The position numbers were made by a program, and so were the translations under genes. From Chloroflexota bacterium (GTDB lineage Bacteria; Chloroflexota; Anaerolineae; Anaerolineales; UBA11579): 64,000 nucleotides of DNA. Numbering within the stretch: position 1 is the stretch's first letter; the number at the start of each line of letters is the position of its first letter. Location of the stretch: the NCBI GenBank assembly GCA_019456165.1, contig VRUJ01000016.1, positions 19,682 to 83,681 on the forward strand. Direction: 5' to 3'. Under the pieces are notes generated by a model that saw only the letters and a list, made by a program, of their open reading frames with translations, did no database searches and was not told the origin of the DNA. Positions 26,410 to 36,364 of the stretch are shown in pieces.

Positions 26410-28302
26410 ATGCGTGTAATTGGCACTGCTGGGCATGTGGACCATGGTAAGTCTACGCTCATCGAGGCGCTTACCGGCACTCACCCAGACCGGTTGAAAG
26501 AAGAACGTGAGCGGGAAATGACCATAGATTTGGGCTTTGCTTGGTGGAATTTGCCTAATGGCGAAGAAATTGGGGTTGTGGATGTGCCCGGTCACCGGGA
26601 TTTCATTGAAAACATGCTTGCAGGGGTAGGGGGGATTGATGCTGTTCTCTTTGTGGTTGCTGCAGATGAAGGTGTGATGCCGCAAACGCGTGAACACTTA
26701 GCGATCCTGGATATTTTGCGCGTCCAGGATGGGGTGGTGGCTCTCACAAAAACCGACTTGGTTGAAGATAAAGATTGGATTGACCTAGTGGAGCAAGACG
26801 TTCGAGAGGTTTTGGCAAGCACATCTTTAGCTGACGCCCAGATAGTGCGTGTATCTGCCGCGCAAGGGATTGGTCTGGATCATCTACAAACTGCCTTGGA
26901 GCAGGTAATCTCCAAGCAAGCTCCGCGCCCAGATTTGGGCCGACCGCGTTTGCCAGTTGACCGTATATTCACAATGTCTGGTTTTGGCACAGTTGTAACC
27001 GGGACCCTGACCGATGGTATGTTACGCGTAGGCGAGGATGTGGAGATTTTACCAGCAGGTTTGAACGGAAGGATACGCGGACTACAGACCCACAAACGTA
27101 AAGAAGAAGTCGCGGTTCCTGGCAGTCGAACTGCTGTGAATATCTCGGGTGTTGCCGTGGATGAGATACGGCGCGGCGATGTAGTCACCCGTTCTGGAGC
27201 CTTCAAACCAACACGCCGTTTAGATGTTCGTTTTAATTTGCTCGCAGATGCCAGTCAGCCGCTTAAACACAATAGCGAAGTGAAATTTTATATCAGCGCC
27301 TCAGAAGAGTTGGCGCGTGTTCGTCTGATGGGTGTTGAGGTTCTTGAACCTGGACAAACAGCCTGGTTGCAGTTGGAGTTGCGCAACCCGGTCTTGGCTG
27401 TGCGTGGAGACCGGTATATTCTGCGCAGACCCTCTCCGGGAGAAACCCTCGGGGGCGGGCGGGTTGTTGAGCCGCATCCTTCAGGTCGGTACAAACGTTT
27501 TTCGGAGCCTGTCTTGGCGCGCTTGGAAACTTTGGCTGAGGGCTCCCCGCCAGAAATTTTATTACAAGCTATAATCGCTCTTAGAGCAGCTCCTTTGAAT
27601 GAAGTGATCGAAAAATCAAATTTGGAATCTGATGTAGCAGCCGCGGCGGGCGACCAATTGCTCGCTGAAAATCAACTCCTAATATTAGAAACTCAAACCG
27701 ATCACCTCGAACAGGATGCGCTTGTAACCAGCCGTAGTTACTGGGACGCTATTAAGAACCACAGCTTGCTTGAAGTGGAGAAGTACCATAAAGTGCAACC
27801 ACTGCGCAGGGGCATTCCCCGTGAGGAATTAAAAAGCCGCCTAGATCTTGCTGCCCGGGTATACAATGCTTTAATGTCGAAATTAATTGCTGAAAATTCG
27901 TTAAGCGAGTCAGGGCCGTTTATCTCCCAACCTGGTCACAAAATCCGTTTTGATGGCAAACAGAAGGAGGCGATTGAGTCTTTAATGTCATGTTTTGCTG
28001 CTAACCCGCACTCACCACCCACGATCAAAGAATGTGTCGCATCAGTTGGTGAAGCGGTTTTTATGGCATTAGTGGATTTGGGCGATTTGGTAACCGTTTC
28101 CTCCGAGGTTGCATTTCGTAGGGAGGATTACGATTTAATGATAGCAGATGTGCGCAACATAATCGAGAAAAAAGGTCCGATTTCCGTGGCTCAGGCTCGT
28201 GATCATTTCAATACTACACGTCGTTATGTTCTAGCATTTCTTGAACATTTGGATAGTGAAGGTGTAACGGTGCGTGAGGGTGATACCCGCCGTTTGAAAT
28301 AG
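26410..28302 (+). CDS. selB: Selenocysteine-specific translation elongation factor SelB
   Basis: SelB delivers Sec-tRNA to UGA codons by binding a SECIS hairpin. The 630-residue protein begins with an EF-Tu-type GTPase: GHVDHGKST at residues 7-15, D-V-P-G-H-R-D-F near 61 and TKTD near 116. EF-Tu domain II/III-like barrels follow, then a C-terminal half of winged helices that bind SECIS RNA. Length and order are normal. No selA, selD or tRNA-Sec gene was found in the window. Its presence means UGA must be read as Sec somewhere in this genome, and the MerB-like gene at 53415-53888 is a candidate. Confidence 0.96.
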   Translation: MRVIGTAGHVDHGKSTLIEALTGTHPDRLKEEREREMTIDLGFAWWNLPNGEEIGVVDVPGHRDFIENMLAGVGGIDAVLFVVAADEGVMPQTREHLAILDILRVQDGVVALTKTDLVEDKDWIDLVEQDVREVLASTSLADAQIVRVSAAQGIGLDHLQTALEQVISKQAPRPDLGRPRLPVDRIFTMSGFGTVVTGTLTDGMLRVGEDVEILPAGLNGRIRGLQTHKRKEEVAVPGSRTAVNISGVAVDEIRRGDVVTRSGAFKPTRRLDVRFNLLADASQPLKHNSEVKFYISASEELARVRLMGVEVLEPGQTAWLQLELRNPVLAVRGDRYILRRPSPGETLGGGRVVEPHPSGRYKRFSEPVLARLETLAEGSPPEILLQAIIALRAAPLNEVIEKSNLESDVAAAAGDQLLAENQLLILETQTDHLEQDALVTSRSYWDAIKNHSLLEVEKYHKVQPLRRGIPREELKSRLDLAARVYNALMSKLIAENSLSESGPFISQPGHKIRFDGKQKEAIESLMSCFAANPHSPPTIKECVASVGEAVFMALVDLGDLVTVSSEVAFRREDYDLMIADVRNIIEKKGPISVAQARDHFNTTRRYVLAFLEHLDSEGVTVREGDTRRLK

Positions 28303-28587
28303 GCCTAAAGCAAGTTTTTATTTATGCTTGGAAATTCGAATAACTAAGATCAAATTGTGAGCAGGATGTTATAACTGCGCAAAATTTGAACAGATGGTTC
28401 TCGGAATTCCCTGGCCTGCAATATCACACTTATCTGAATGCGGTCTCTCTCGACCAGCTTTCTAATACGCACTGCCGTTCAGGCTGTGTTGGTCAGCGTA
28501 ATATCTTAATAGAGGGGTTGTATTGGTGGGCGGGTCAATATTATTTACAGCAAACCTATTCGTGAGAATCTAATATTAATTGCTGAT

Positions 28588-30348
28588 TTATTTCTTTTTA
28601 ACTACCAAAATCGTGATGTCATCGAAGGGAGTTATGTCACCTGTGAAATCGTCTATCCCTTTTTGAACGGCTGCGACGATTTCCTGGGCAGAACTCGAAG
28701 AATTTTTTCGCACAACTTTTCTGAGGCGTTTTTCCCCAAAATCTTGACCTTCAGAATTGATTGCATCGCAGACACCGTCAGTATAGAGCACGAGAAAGTC
28801 CCCCGGAGCCAACTTAACCGATTTTTGTTCAAAGGAAGCTTCTTCTTCGAAGCCTACGAACATGCCGGTGCGGGTTAATTCCACTAGCTTGGTTTTTCCG
28901 ACTCGGAACAAGAGAGGTGGATTGTGACCAGCATTTACGTAGGTTATATTTCCGGAGTCCTGGTCAAGCAGGGCATAAAATAATGTTACAGGCATTCCAC
29001 TGGTCGAGTCTGCGCAGATCAGTTGGTTAGCTTTGGTAATTCCATCGGCTGGTGTGGCGGCTTGGGTAACATTGGCGCGTACGATGCTGCGGCTGAAAGC
29101 CATGAACAAAGCTGCTGGCATGCCTTTATCGGTCACATCGGCGATCAAAAGGCCTAACTTGCCTTCATCGGCTGGAATGAAATCATAATAGTCCCCTGCA
29201 ACTTCGCGCGCCGGAAGCCATTTGGCGGCAAACTCATAGCCTGAGAACTTCGGGATATCATCGGGAATCAGGCTGCTTTGCACTTTACGGGCCATCTGCA
29301 GCTCACGTTCTAAGCGACCTTTCTCTACAGCCACTTCGAATAGACGTGCGTTTTCCAAGGCGATAGCTGCACTGCCTGCGATGGTAGTAAGTAGATCCAG
29401 GTCGGCATCAGTAAAGCCACCAGGTTTATTTGAGACTTCAATCACACCAATTGTGCGTTCATTGGAGATCAACGGAGCGGCCATTAAGTCTTGAGTGATG
29501 AATCCTGTTTCAGCGTCAGCATCCGCGTAGAAACGAGCATCTTTGCGAACATCGTTAACGATCAATCCTTGAGCGTTCTCCACCACCCACCCGGCAATGC
29601 CTTGATCACGCGGCAGCCGGAAAGGTTTGATCTCCTCAGATTTTTCGCCGATTGCGATCTGGAAAACCAACTCGTCACCATCGACGGTCAGGATTGAACC
29701 AGTGGCTGTTCCCAAAAGGTCTTGCACTCGGTTAAGGCATCCAGTGAGAACTTGTTGGATATTTAGTGTTGAGGTTAAGTCGGCGCTGATATCGTGGAGT
29801 AGGTGCAGGGTTTCTAGATTAGATTGAGTTTCTCGGAAGAGACGGGCATTCTCGATTGCCATGGCAGCAAGCCCTGCAATCGCAACGAGCAAATCAAGAG
29901 CAGCTTCGGAAAAGGCTCCTGATTTTAAACGGTTGTCTAAATAAATAGCTCCAATAGTTTCATGTTTGGTTTTCAAGGGAGCGCATAAAACAGCCAGTAA
30001 GTTAAGGTTCATAACACTCTGGCGTGCCCCAAGCCATTCTTCTTTTTGGGCATCCAGAGTTAGGATGGGTTTACCTTCGTTGAGTACTTTTTCAATTAAA
30101 CCGTGAGATACCTCAAGTTGGGGAGAATCAATGCTTTGGCTGTCTATACCTCTTGCAGCCCGGAACTGTATTGCGTTGTTGGCGGCGCGTAAAACCACGA
30201 AACCTCTTTCTGCGGAAATTGCGCTGATGACCTCATCCATCACCTGGTTTAAAACTACATCCAGATCAAGTGAAGAGTTAAAAGTTTGACTCACTTGATA
30301 AAGTAACGAGAGATGCTCTTCTGAAAGATGGGAGGATTCCGCTTTCAT
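28588..30348 (-). CDS. GAF-domain SpoIIE-type serine phosphatase
   Basis: This 586-residue cytoplasmic sensor phosphatase has two GAF domains (about residues 15-165 and 185-335) joined by helices carrying the ENARLF linker twice. A PP2C/SpoIIE catalytic domain follows from about 355. Metal-binding motifs are visible as V-A-G-D-Y-Y-D-F, IADVTDKGMPAALFMA, YTDGVCDA and the C-terminal PFDDITILVV. Such proteins dephosphorylate anti-sigma antagonist proteins in partner-switching cascades. No anti-sigma or STAS gene is next to it. It is convergent with selB. Confidence 0.94.
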   Translation of the reverse strand: MKAESSHLSEEHLSLLYQVSQTFNSSLDLDVVLNQVMDEVISAISAERGFVVLRAANNAIQFRAARGIDSQSIDSPQLEVSHGLIEKVLNEGKPILTLDAQKEEWLGARQSVMNLNLLAVLCAPLKTKHETIGAIYLDNRLKSGAFSEAALDLLVAIAGLAAMAIENARLFRETQSNLETLHLLHDISADLTSTLNIQQVLTGCLNRVQDLLGTATGSILTVDGDELVFQIAIGEKSEEIKPFRLPRDQGIAGWVVENAQGLIVNDVRKDARFYADADAETGFITQDLMAAPLISNERTIGVIEVSNKPGGFTDADLDLLTTIAGSAAIALENARLFEVAVEKGRLERELQMARKVQSSLIPDDIPKFSGYEFAAKWLPAREVAGDYYDFIPADEGKLGLLIADVTDKGMPAALFMAFSRSIVRANVTQAATPADGITKANQLICADSTSGMPVTLFYALLDQDSGNITYVNAGHNPPLLFRVGKTKLVELTRTGMFVGFEEEASFEQKSVKLAPGDFLVLYTDGVCDAINSEGQDFGEKRLRKVVRKNSSSSAQEIVAAVQKGIDDFTGDITPFDDITILVVKKK

Positions 30349-30743
30349 TAGTTTCCTTTTAGGTTTTTTATTAATTTATCTATGCTGATGCTAGGTTAGG
30401 TAGTACGATTGGTCTTATAATTATATATCTTTTTTAAGGAATTTATGATTTGGAGAGATTATTCGGGTAAATAAAAAGATCTGGTCATTTTGTGTTTGCC
30501 TATTTCATTTTAGTAACGGTATGTCAAAAACTCGATGTAAGCTTAAGCTTGTTGGGGAGTTCTACGCTTTGAAAGAGTTGATCAGGTGAACGCAACAAGC
30601 GAAAATATCCAGGATTTCAGGATAGCTTTACATTGCCAAAAGCACTTATACTTTGTTCATGTATAATATCAGAAAATCTTAAAATTCTCCGAAAGAAAGA
30701 ATGAAATTATAATGCAAACTTTTTACGATGTGTGCTGAGGTTT
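30349..30743. other. AT-rich divergent intergenic region
   Basis: This stretch separates the minus-strand phosphatase from the plus-strand glycan gene. A TATAAT at 30662-30667 is a possible -10 element for the right-hand gene, without a well-spaced -35. No small gene is evident. Confidence 0.35.
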
Positions 30744-33290
30744 ATGGTTAGTAAATATAAATCAAATATTATAAGAATATTCATTGCTTTGTCTGCCTTG
30801 GAGGGTCTTTTTTCTTTATGGTGGTTGTTGAATATTGATCAAGACCCTAAAAACGCTTGGTTGTTTGGTTATTCAATCAGAAGAGTAGGGATGATCCTCG
30901 GTTTAGTGATTGGGGTTTTGTTTTTTATTTTCTTAGGGTGGCGAGTTTGGCATAGATCAGATCTGAGAGAAAAAATTATCAAGATTTTCGAATATATTAG
31001 TAATAATGATCTGACCTTTCTAACCTCCATTACAATTTTGAATTTCTCACTTATTGGGCTTCATTATACATTTCTGAATCTAATTAATTCATTTTCTTAT
31101 TTGAAAGCTGGGTTTTCTCGAATCTTGCCAATTATTATTTGGTTTGAATTAATTTTTCTTCAATTTGTTTTAAGCCTAATTATTCTTCGCCAACGGAGAG
31201 AGAAGATTAATATTCACTCCAAAGTAGAAGTATTAAAAGTTGCTGGGTTGGCTTTCGGAGTTTTCTCATTTTTCGGTGTTTTTATAGCTATAACTAAAAT
31301 TGGATTAGAGCCAATAGGAGAATGGGAGAACTTAGGGGCTCCTTTGTTACCATCTCAGGTGTTCTTTTCATTAGCAATTGCATGGGTTTTGGGGTTAGGT
31401 TGGATGATTCTAAAGCGGTATAAAATGTTTATTACCTTTGAGAATTTTCGGGAAATTCTTCTTGTTTTATTCCTGTGGGGTTTTGCTGTTGGTTTGTGGC
31501 AATCTGTTCCGATTGACCGGAATTTTTTTATGATCTCACCTACCATCCCAAATCAAGAATATTACCCAAATTCTGATGCGTTGTTATATGATTCAATTGC
31601 ACAAAACTATTTGGTGGGTGAAGGCTTCGAACCAAGTGAAGATAATGAAAAGCCTTTATACTCGTTTATGTTGGCAATATTTCATGCCATTGGTGGACCA
31701 ACTTATGAGGCGGTAGTAAATCTTCAAATCGTATTATTAGCGTTGTTTCCTGTAGTTATTTATTTCATAGGAAAAATTATGCGCCATCATTTTACAGGTT
31801 TAATGTTGGCTACGATGGTAATTTTGCGTGAGTACAATTCATTAAGATTGAATGGAAGGATAGATGTTTCCCATTCAAAGTTACTTATGACAGATATGCT
31901 ATCGATGTTACTTTTAGCTTTATTTCTAGGGGTCACAATTTTTTGGTTAGATCGGAAATGTAAAAGTAGAAAATTGGCGCTTCTTTCTGGTGGTTTATTA
32001 GGATTATTGGCTTTGGTAAGGACACAAAATCTAATATTTTTAGGTGTGGTTTTCTTCTGTTTGATGGTGGTGTTGTCTTTTGATAAGAAAAAACTATTCG
32101 AAATAGGTTTTGTATTTACTTTCGGAACAATATCAGTAATCACTCCCTGGGTAGCTCGAAACTATAATAGCATAGGTAGTGCATTTGCCATTATGCCATC
32201 AAAAGGGAGACTTATTCCCGCGCGATTCTATTTTCCGTCAGGCCTCGCGATTCCTCCCCAAGAGGATATTAGCTTTGAAGACGGGATGGCAGTATTATTT
32301 GAGTTTGCAAAAGAGCATCCGCGTGAAGTTGCAGAGTTGATAACAGCTCATTTTTTCCATAATGAAGTTTCAACTTTATTTATCTTACCGGTTAATTATG
32401 AATTTCAAAATTGTTGTGAACTTAACATGGTCGGAAATTTACCTTATTGGCAAGATGATTGGAACGGTTATTTTGGAAATCAATCTTGGTTACCCCTGCT
32501 ATTTAATATAGTGGTGATTTCAATTGGGGTTGGGGTTGCCTGGCAAAGCAAAAAAGTAGTTGGGCTTTTACCCTTACTAGTACATTTAGTCTTCAATTTG
32601 GGAACAGTTATTTGGGGGGTTTCGGGGTGGCGATTCATTATGCCAGTAGATTGGATAGGCCTTTTATATTATTGTATCGGCTTTTCTTATTTAATCTACA
32701 TAATCTTCAAGTTCTTTAATATTTCTGTTTGGGAAAGTGGTGATTATGAAGGAGAAATTGAGAAGAAGCGAGCGGAAGTAAAGATTAATGACCGGTTGAT
32801 CTTAGGTTCTATTGCACTTATTTTTTCTATTGGGCTAATTATGCCATTGAGTGAATCATTTATTCCCCCTAAATATTCAGAAATCACAAAAGAAGAAGTC
32901 TTGGAATTGATATCTGAAAGGCTCCCAATTCTGAATGAACTTACAAATATTGATCTGGATGATTTGGTAAATAATTCTGCTGTAGAAGTTTTTTCTGGGC
33001 GCGCTTTATATCCCCATTACAATCCAGCTGGGAACAAACCACTAAGTTCAAACCCTGCCTGGAATTGGTCTCCATCAGACCTAATAGATAAAGATCGGAT
33101 GGTGTTTTATTTAGTTGGACCTTATAATCTTTCTGTTATTTTGCCGGTCGATCAGATCCCAGAGTTTTTCCCAAACGCTGAGGATGTAATAGTAATAGGC
33201 TGCCAAAAGGACGATTACTTGTTAGCTCAAGTAGTGATTTTTATGAATTATCCAGAAAATACATATATTTCATCTATGTCGTGTCAATAA
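30744..33290 (+). CDS. Large multi-pass membrane protein, GT-C type glycosyltransferase-like
   Basis: The roughly 848-residue protein has about 14 membrane helices in the first three quarters and a soluble C-terminal part. The large loop contains N-S-D-A-L-L-Y-D-S-I-A-Q-N-Y-L-V-G-E-G-F, then K-P-L-Y-S. This pattern of an acidic pair followed by a Pro-Leu-Tyr motif is typical of lipid-phosphate-sugar-dependent GT-C enzymes (ArnT/PMT-like). A GTG at 30732 is an alternative start. It is very AT-rich compared with the catabolic region and opens a four-gene glycan/methyltransferase group. Confidence 0.75.
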   Translation: MVSKYKSNIIRIFIALSALEGLFSLWWLLNIDQDPKNAWLFGYSIRRVGMILGLVIGVLFFIFLGWRVWHRSDLREKIIKIFEYISNNDLTFLTSITILNFSLIGLHYTFLNLINSFSYLKAGFSRILPIIIWFELIFLQFVLSLIILRQRREKINIHSKVEVLKVAGLAFGVFSFFGVFIAITKIGLEPIGEWENLGAPLLPSQVFFSLAIAWVLGLGWMILKRYKMFITFENFREILLVLFLWGFAVGLWQSVPIDRNFFMISPTIPNQEYYPNSDALLYDSIAQNYLVGEGFEPSEDNEKPLYSFMLAIFHAIGGPTYEAVVNLQIVLLALFPVVIYFIGKIMRHHFTGLMLATMVILREYNSLRLNGRIDVSHSKLLMTDMLSMLLLALFLGVTIFWLDRKCKSRKLALLSGGLLGLLALVRTQNLIFLGVVFFCLMVVLSFDKKKLFEIGFVFTFGTISVITPWVARNYNSIGSAFAIMPSKGRLIPARFYFPSGLAIPPQEDISFEDGMAVLFEFAKEHPREVAELITAHFFHNEVSTLFILPVNYEFQNCCELNMVGNLPYWQDDWNGYFGNQSWLPLLFNIVVISIGVGVAWQSKKVVGLLPLLVHLVFNLGTVIWGVSGWRFIMPVDWIGLLYYCIGFSYLIYIIFKFFNISVWESGDYEGEIEKKRAEVKINDRLILGSIALIFSIGLIMPLSESFIPPKYSEITKEEVLELISERLPILNELTNIDLDDLVNNSAVEVFSGRALYPHYNPAGNKPLSSNPAWNWSPSDLIDKDRMVFYLVGPYNLSVILPVDQIPEFFPNAEDVIVIGCQKDDYLLAQVVIFMNYPENTYISSMSCQ

Positions 33291-33334
33291 AAAGGATAGG
33301 ATAACTTAGTTCTAAATAATAAAAGGGATTATTT

Positions 33335-34786
33335 ATGGTTAGAAAGAATAATTATGCAGAACAGTCTCAAAAAAGATATCAGCAAAAGAGGATTGCACAT
33401 TGGAATAAGGTCGCTGTGCAGCTGGATAATTGGAAGAGTTTGGGGGTTTATTATCATGAACGGTTAAATCAGATATATCGTTCTCTTATACCTCAAGAAA
33501 CTAAACTTCTAGAAATCGGATGTGGAAGGGGTGAATTGCTTGGTGCTCTTCAACCATCATTTGGCGTAGGAATAGATTTTTCATCTGAAATGATTTCTAG
33601 GGCAAAAGAATCATATCCAGAACTAACTTTTTACGAAGTAGATGTCCTTGAATTCGATTCAGATCAAAAATTCGATTTTATAATCTTTTCTGATGTAATT
33701 AGTGACCTTTGGGATGTGCAAGGAGCATTGGAGGTGGTGGCATCTAATGCTACCTCACGGACTCGGATAATCATAAATTTTTATAGCAGATTATGGGAAG
33801 GAATTTTGAGATTAACAAGGAAATTGAAACTGACAACGCAGATTTTAGAACAGAATTGGTTTACGTTTGAGGATGTTTCAAATTTATTGAACTTGGCTGA
33901 TTATGAGGTTATCAAGCATCAAAAGGAGATTTTATTCCCTTTTGCTCCAACTTTTTTTGCTAATTTTATTAATAAGTATGTGGTAAAAGTTTGGCCTTTT
34001 AATCATTTGGCATTAATAAATATTGTGGTTGCTCGCCCAAAACCAAATCCTATTGAGTCAGATAACCCGCCAATTGTTTCTGTGATTGTACCAGCGCGTA
34101 ACGAAGAAGGTAATATTAAGAATATTATCTCCCGGGTTCCCCAGATGGGAGGGGGCACTGAGCTCATCTTCGTTGAAGGACACTCAAAAGATAAAACTTT
34201 TGAAGAAATTCAAAACCAAATAAAAGCGAATCCAGGACTGAATTGTAAATTATATAAACAGACTGGGGTTGGTAAAGGTGATGCTGTTCGGTTAGGTTTT
34301 AAAAAAGCTAGTGGTGAAGTCCTAATAATTCTGGATGCTGATCTAACAGTTCCACCAGAAGATTTGCCCAGGTTTTACGAAGCATTAGTATCAGGCAAGG
34401 GAGATCTGATCAATGGGGTAAGACTGGTATACCCCCTAGAGGAAAAGGCAATGCGTCCTCTAAATTTCCTGGGTAACAAGTTCTTTAGTCTGGCGTTTTC
34501 CTGGCTGCTAGATCAGCCTATTAAAGATACTTTGTGTGGAACTAAAGTGCTTTACAAACATGATTATCAACGGATTGCCGAAAACAGACCATATTTTGGT
34601 GAGTTTGATCCATTTGGAGATTTTGATCTATTGTTCAATGCCGCAAAATTGGGGATGAAAATCATTGATATCCCAGTACGATATCGGGAACGGGTTTATG
34701 GAGAGACCAATATTGATCGTTGGCGGCATGGTTGGTTATTATTGAGCATGGCTGTCGTGGCCGCCAGGAAATTAAAATTTACGTAA
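33335..34786 (+). CDS. Fused SAM methyltransferase - family 2 glycosyltransferase
   Basis: The 483-residue protein joins two catalytic modules. Residues about 40-165 form a class I methyltransferase with LLEIGCGRGELLGAL as the SAM motif and a following acidic GVGIDFS. Residues about 245-480 are a GT-A glycosyltransferase with VSVIVPARNEEGNI, an IILDADLTVPPEDL metal motif and the G-E-F-D-P-F-G-D-F-D segment. The fusion may couple methylation and sugar transfer on a surface lipid or polysaccharide. It follows the GT-C gene by 44 bases. Confidence 0.88.
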   Translation: MVRKNNYAEQSQKRYQQKRIAHWNKVAVQLDNWKSLGVYYHERLNQIYRSLIPQETKLLEIGCGRGELLGALQPSFGVGIDFSSEMISRAKESYPELTFYEVDVLEFDSDQKFDFIIFSDVISDLWDVQGALEVVASNATSRTRIIINFYSRLWEGILRLTRKLKLTTQILEQNWFTFEDVSNLLNLADYEVIKHQKEILFPFAPTFFANFINKYVVKVWPFNHLALINIVVARPKPNPIESDNPPIVSVIVPARNEEGNIKNIISRVPQMGGGTELIFVEGHSKDKTFEEIQNQIKANPGLNCKLYKQTGVGKGDAVRLGFKKASGEVLIILDADLTVPPEDLPRFYEALVSGKGDLINGVRLVYPLEEKAMRPLNFLGNKFFSLAFSWLLDQPIKDTLCGTKVLYKHDYQRIAENRPYFGEFDPFGDFDLLFNAAKLGMKIIDIPVRYRERVYGETNIDRWRHGWLLLSMAVVAARKLKFT

Positions 34787-34911
34787 TAAGTTTAGTTCAG
34801 GAATTGCGATGAACCTAACTGACTTTTCATTAAATTCTAGATCTCTAAGAATTTAATCAAGAATATATATTTATTAATAAATTAGTAAAATATAAAGGTG
34901 CTTCGAAAAAA

Positions 34912-35565
34912 ATGAATTCCATTCCATCTCTCAAATTTATTCCAAGGGAAGAATACATCGCAATAGATAAATATGACCCTCTCCGATTTTACTTTTGGCC
35001 TATATTGGGCAAGATGTATCGCAACCGTGTTGAGCTTTGTTTGAATGAATGCAAAGGGGGAGAGAAAATACTAGATGTTGGGTATGGTTCAGGGATTAAT
35101 TTTCCAAATTTAAATGAAAAGTATGCTGAAATTCATGGTCTAGACTTATATTCCGACCCAAAAAGAATTACAGAGATATTCGCAAAGCATAAAATAAGCA
35201 CACATCTTCAGCAAGGAGATGTATTAAAAATGCCTTATCCTGATGATTATTTTGACACAATCATCTTGATTAGCATATTAGAGCATCTAAAACCTGAGAA
35301 GCTGCCAACTGCGTTTCAAGAGATTTTCCGCGTTGTCAAACGAGGCGGACAAGTTGTTTATGGTGTTCCCGTAGAGCGAAAACTCATGAGAGTTGCTTTC
35401 TGGCTCTTGGGAGCTAATATCCACGAACACCATTTTTCAACTCAAGACGATATTCTGTTTGCAGCAAGAGAATTATTTGAGGAAAAAAAACTTATCAAAA
35501 TGAAAAGTATTATTCCATCCTTGGGCCAGGTCTACCAAATTGGTCATTTTAAGAAAGCGTCGTAA
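34912..35565 (+). CDS. Class I SAM-dependent methyltransferase
   Basis: This 217-residue protein has motif I KILDVGYGSGINFPNL near residue 54, an acidic residue ending strand two in IHGLDLYSD, and the post-motif FDTIILISILEHL with the methyltransferase-11 pattern FRVVKRGGQVVY. It is cytoplasmic. It overlaps the next methyltransferase by one base (TAATG), so the two are co-translated. The acceptor is unknown. The surrounding genes suggest a sugar or lipid of the cell surface. Confidence 0.88.
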   Translation: MNSIPSLKFIPREEYIAIDKYDPLRFYFWPILGKMYRNRVELCLNECKGGEKILDVGYGSGINFPNLNEKYAEIHGLDLYSDPKRITEIFAKHKISTHLQQGDVLKMPYPDDYFDTIILISILEHLKPEKLPTAFQEIFRVVKRGGQVVYGVPVERKLMRVAFWLLGANIHEHHFSTQDDILFAARELFEEKKLIKMKSIIPSLGQVYQIGHFKKAS

Positions 35566-36332
35566 TGCTTAGAAAGTTGTTAGAACATCCCCTGACCAGA
35601 GGACTTGACCTCGATTCTCCTGAGACAAGCAAATTGAGAATCAAGATAATTCAAGATAAGAAATTTCTAAAAAAAATATATCTCGAATGGTATCAACATC
35701 TGCTCGCTAATATCCCTGAAGGAACAGGTAATATTCTGGAATTAGGATCTGGCGGTGGTTTCATTCAAGACCTGGCTTCAGAAATCATCACATCCGATAT
35801 ATTTCTACTCCCAGGTCTTTCCTTAGTATTTGATGCGCAAAAAATGCCTTTTAAAGAAGGAGCTTTCAAATCAATAGTGATGGTTGATGTATTACATCAT
35901 ATACCGGATGTAGTGCTTTTCTTTCGAGAAGCCCTCCGCAGCTCTACTCGAAACGCAACTATTACCATGATTGAACCCTGGGTTTCCAGGTGGTCAAAAT
36001 GGGTATATCCAAATTTACACCACGAAACATTTGACACACAAACCCCGCAATGGAATTTTTCCGAAAAAGGACCTCTCTCTAGAGCCAATAGCGCGTTGCC
36101 TTGGATAATATTTGCGCGGGACCGTTCAAAATTTGAAACTCTATTTCCAGATTGGGAAATAGAACGAACAGTTTCCTATATGCCTTTGAGATATTTAATA
36201 TCCGGGGGGGTATCCTTGCGTAGTATTATGCCAGGTTGGAGTTTTGATTTCTGGCGTATTATAGAAAGGCTGCTAAAAAAAATCTTTCCATCCGTAAGCA
36301 TGTTTGCAATTATTCAATTAAAGCGGAAATAA
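35565..36332 (+). CDS. Class I SAM-dependent methyltransferase
   Basis: In this 255-residue protein, motif I reads NILELGSGGGFIQDL near residue 53, and the central motif SIVMVDVLHHIPDVVLFFRE is clear. The region that normally carries the adenine-ribose acidic residue is short. The C-terminal half, rich in aromatic residues (PGWSFDFWRIIERL), resembles methyltransferases of glycan clusters. It overlaps the upstream gene by one base and ends the AT-rich glycan island. The next gene, the MFS transporter, is convergent. Confidence 0.82.
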   Translation: MLRKLLEHPLTRGLDLDSPETSKLRIKIIQDKKFLKKIYLEWYQHLLANIPEGTGNILELGSGGGFIQDLASEIITSDIFLLPGLSLVFDAQKMPFKEGAFKSIVMVDVLHHIPDVVLFFREALRSSTRNATITMIEPWVSRWSKWVYPNLHHETFDTQTPQWNFSEKGPLSRANSALPWIIFARDRSKFETLFPDWEIERTVSYMPLRYLISGGVSLRSIMPGWSFDFWRIIERLLKKIFPSVSMFAIIQLKRK

Positions 36333-36364
36333 TCTAACCACTCCGATGGTGCGTTTTTCGTGCT

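Noticed and set aside
28303..28587. A tRNA-Sec gene next to selB
   Set aside because: No 8-bp acceptor stem or UCA anticodon arm could be assembled in this stretch.
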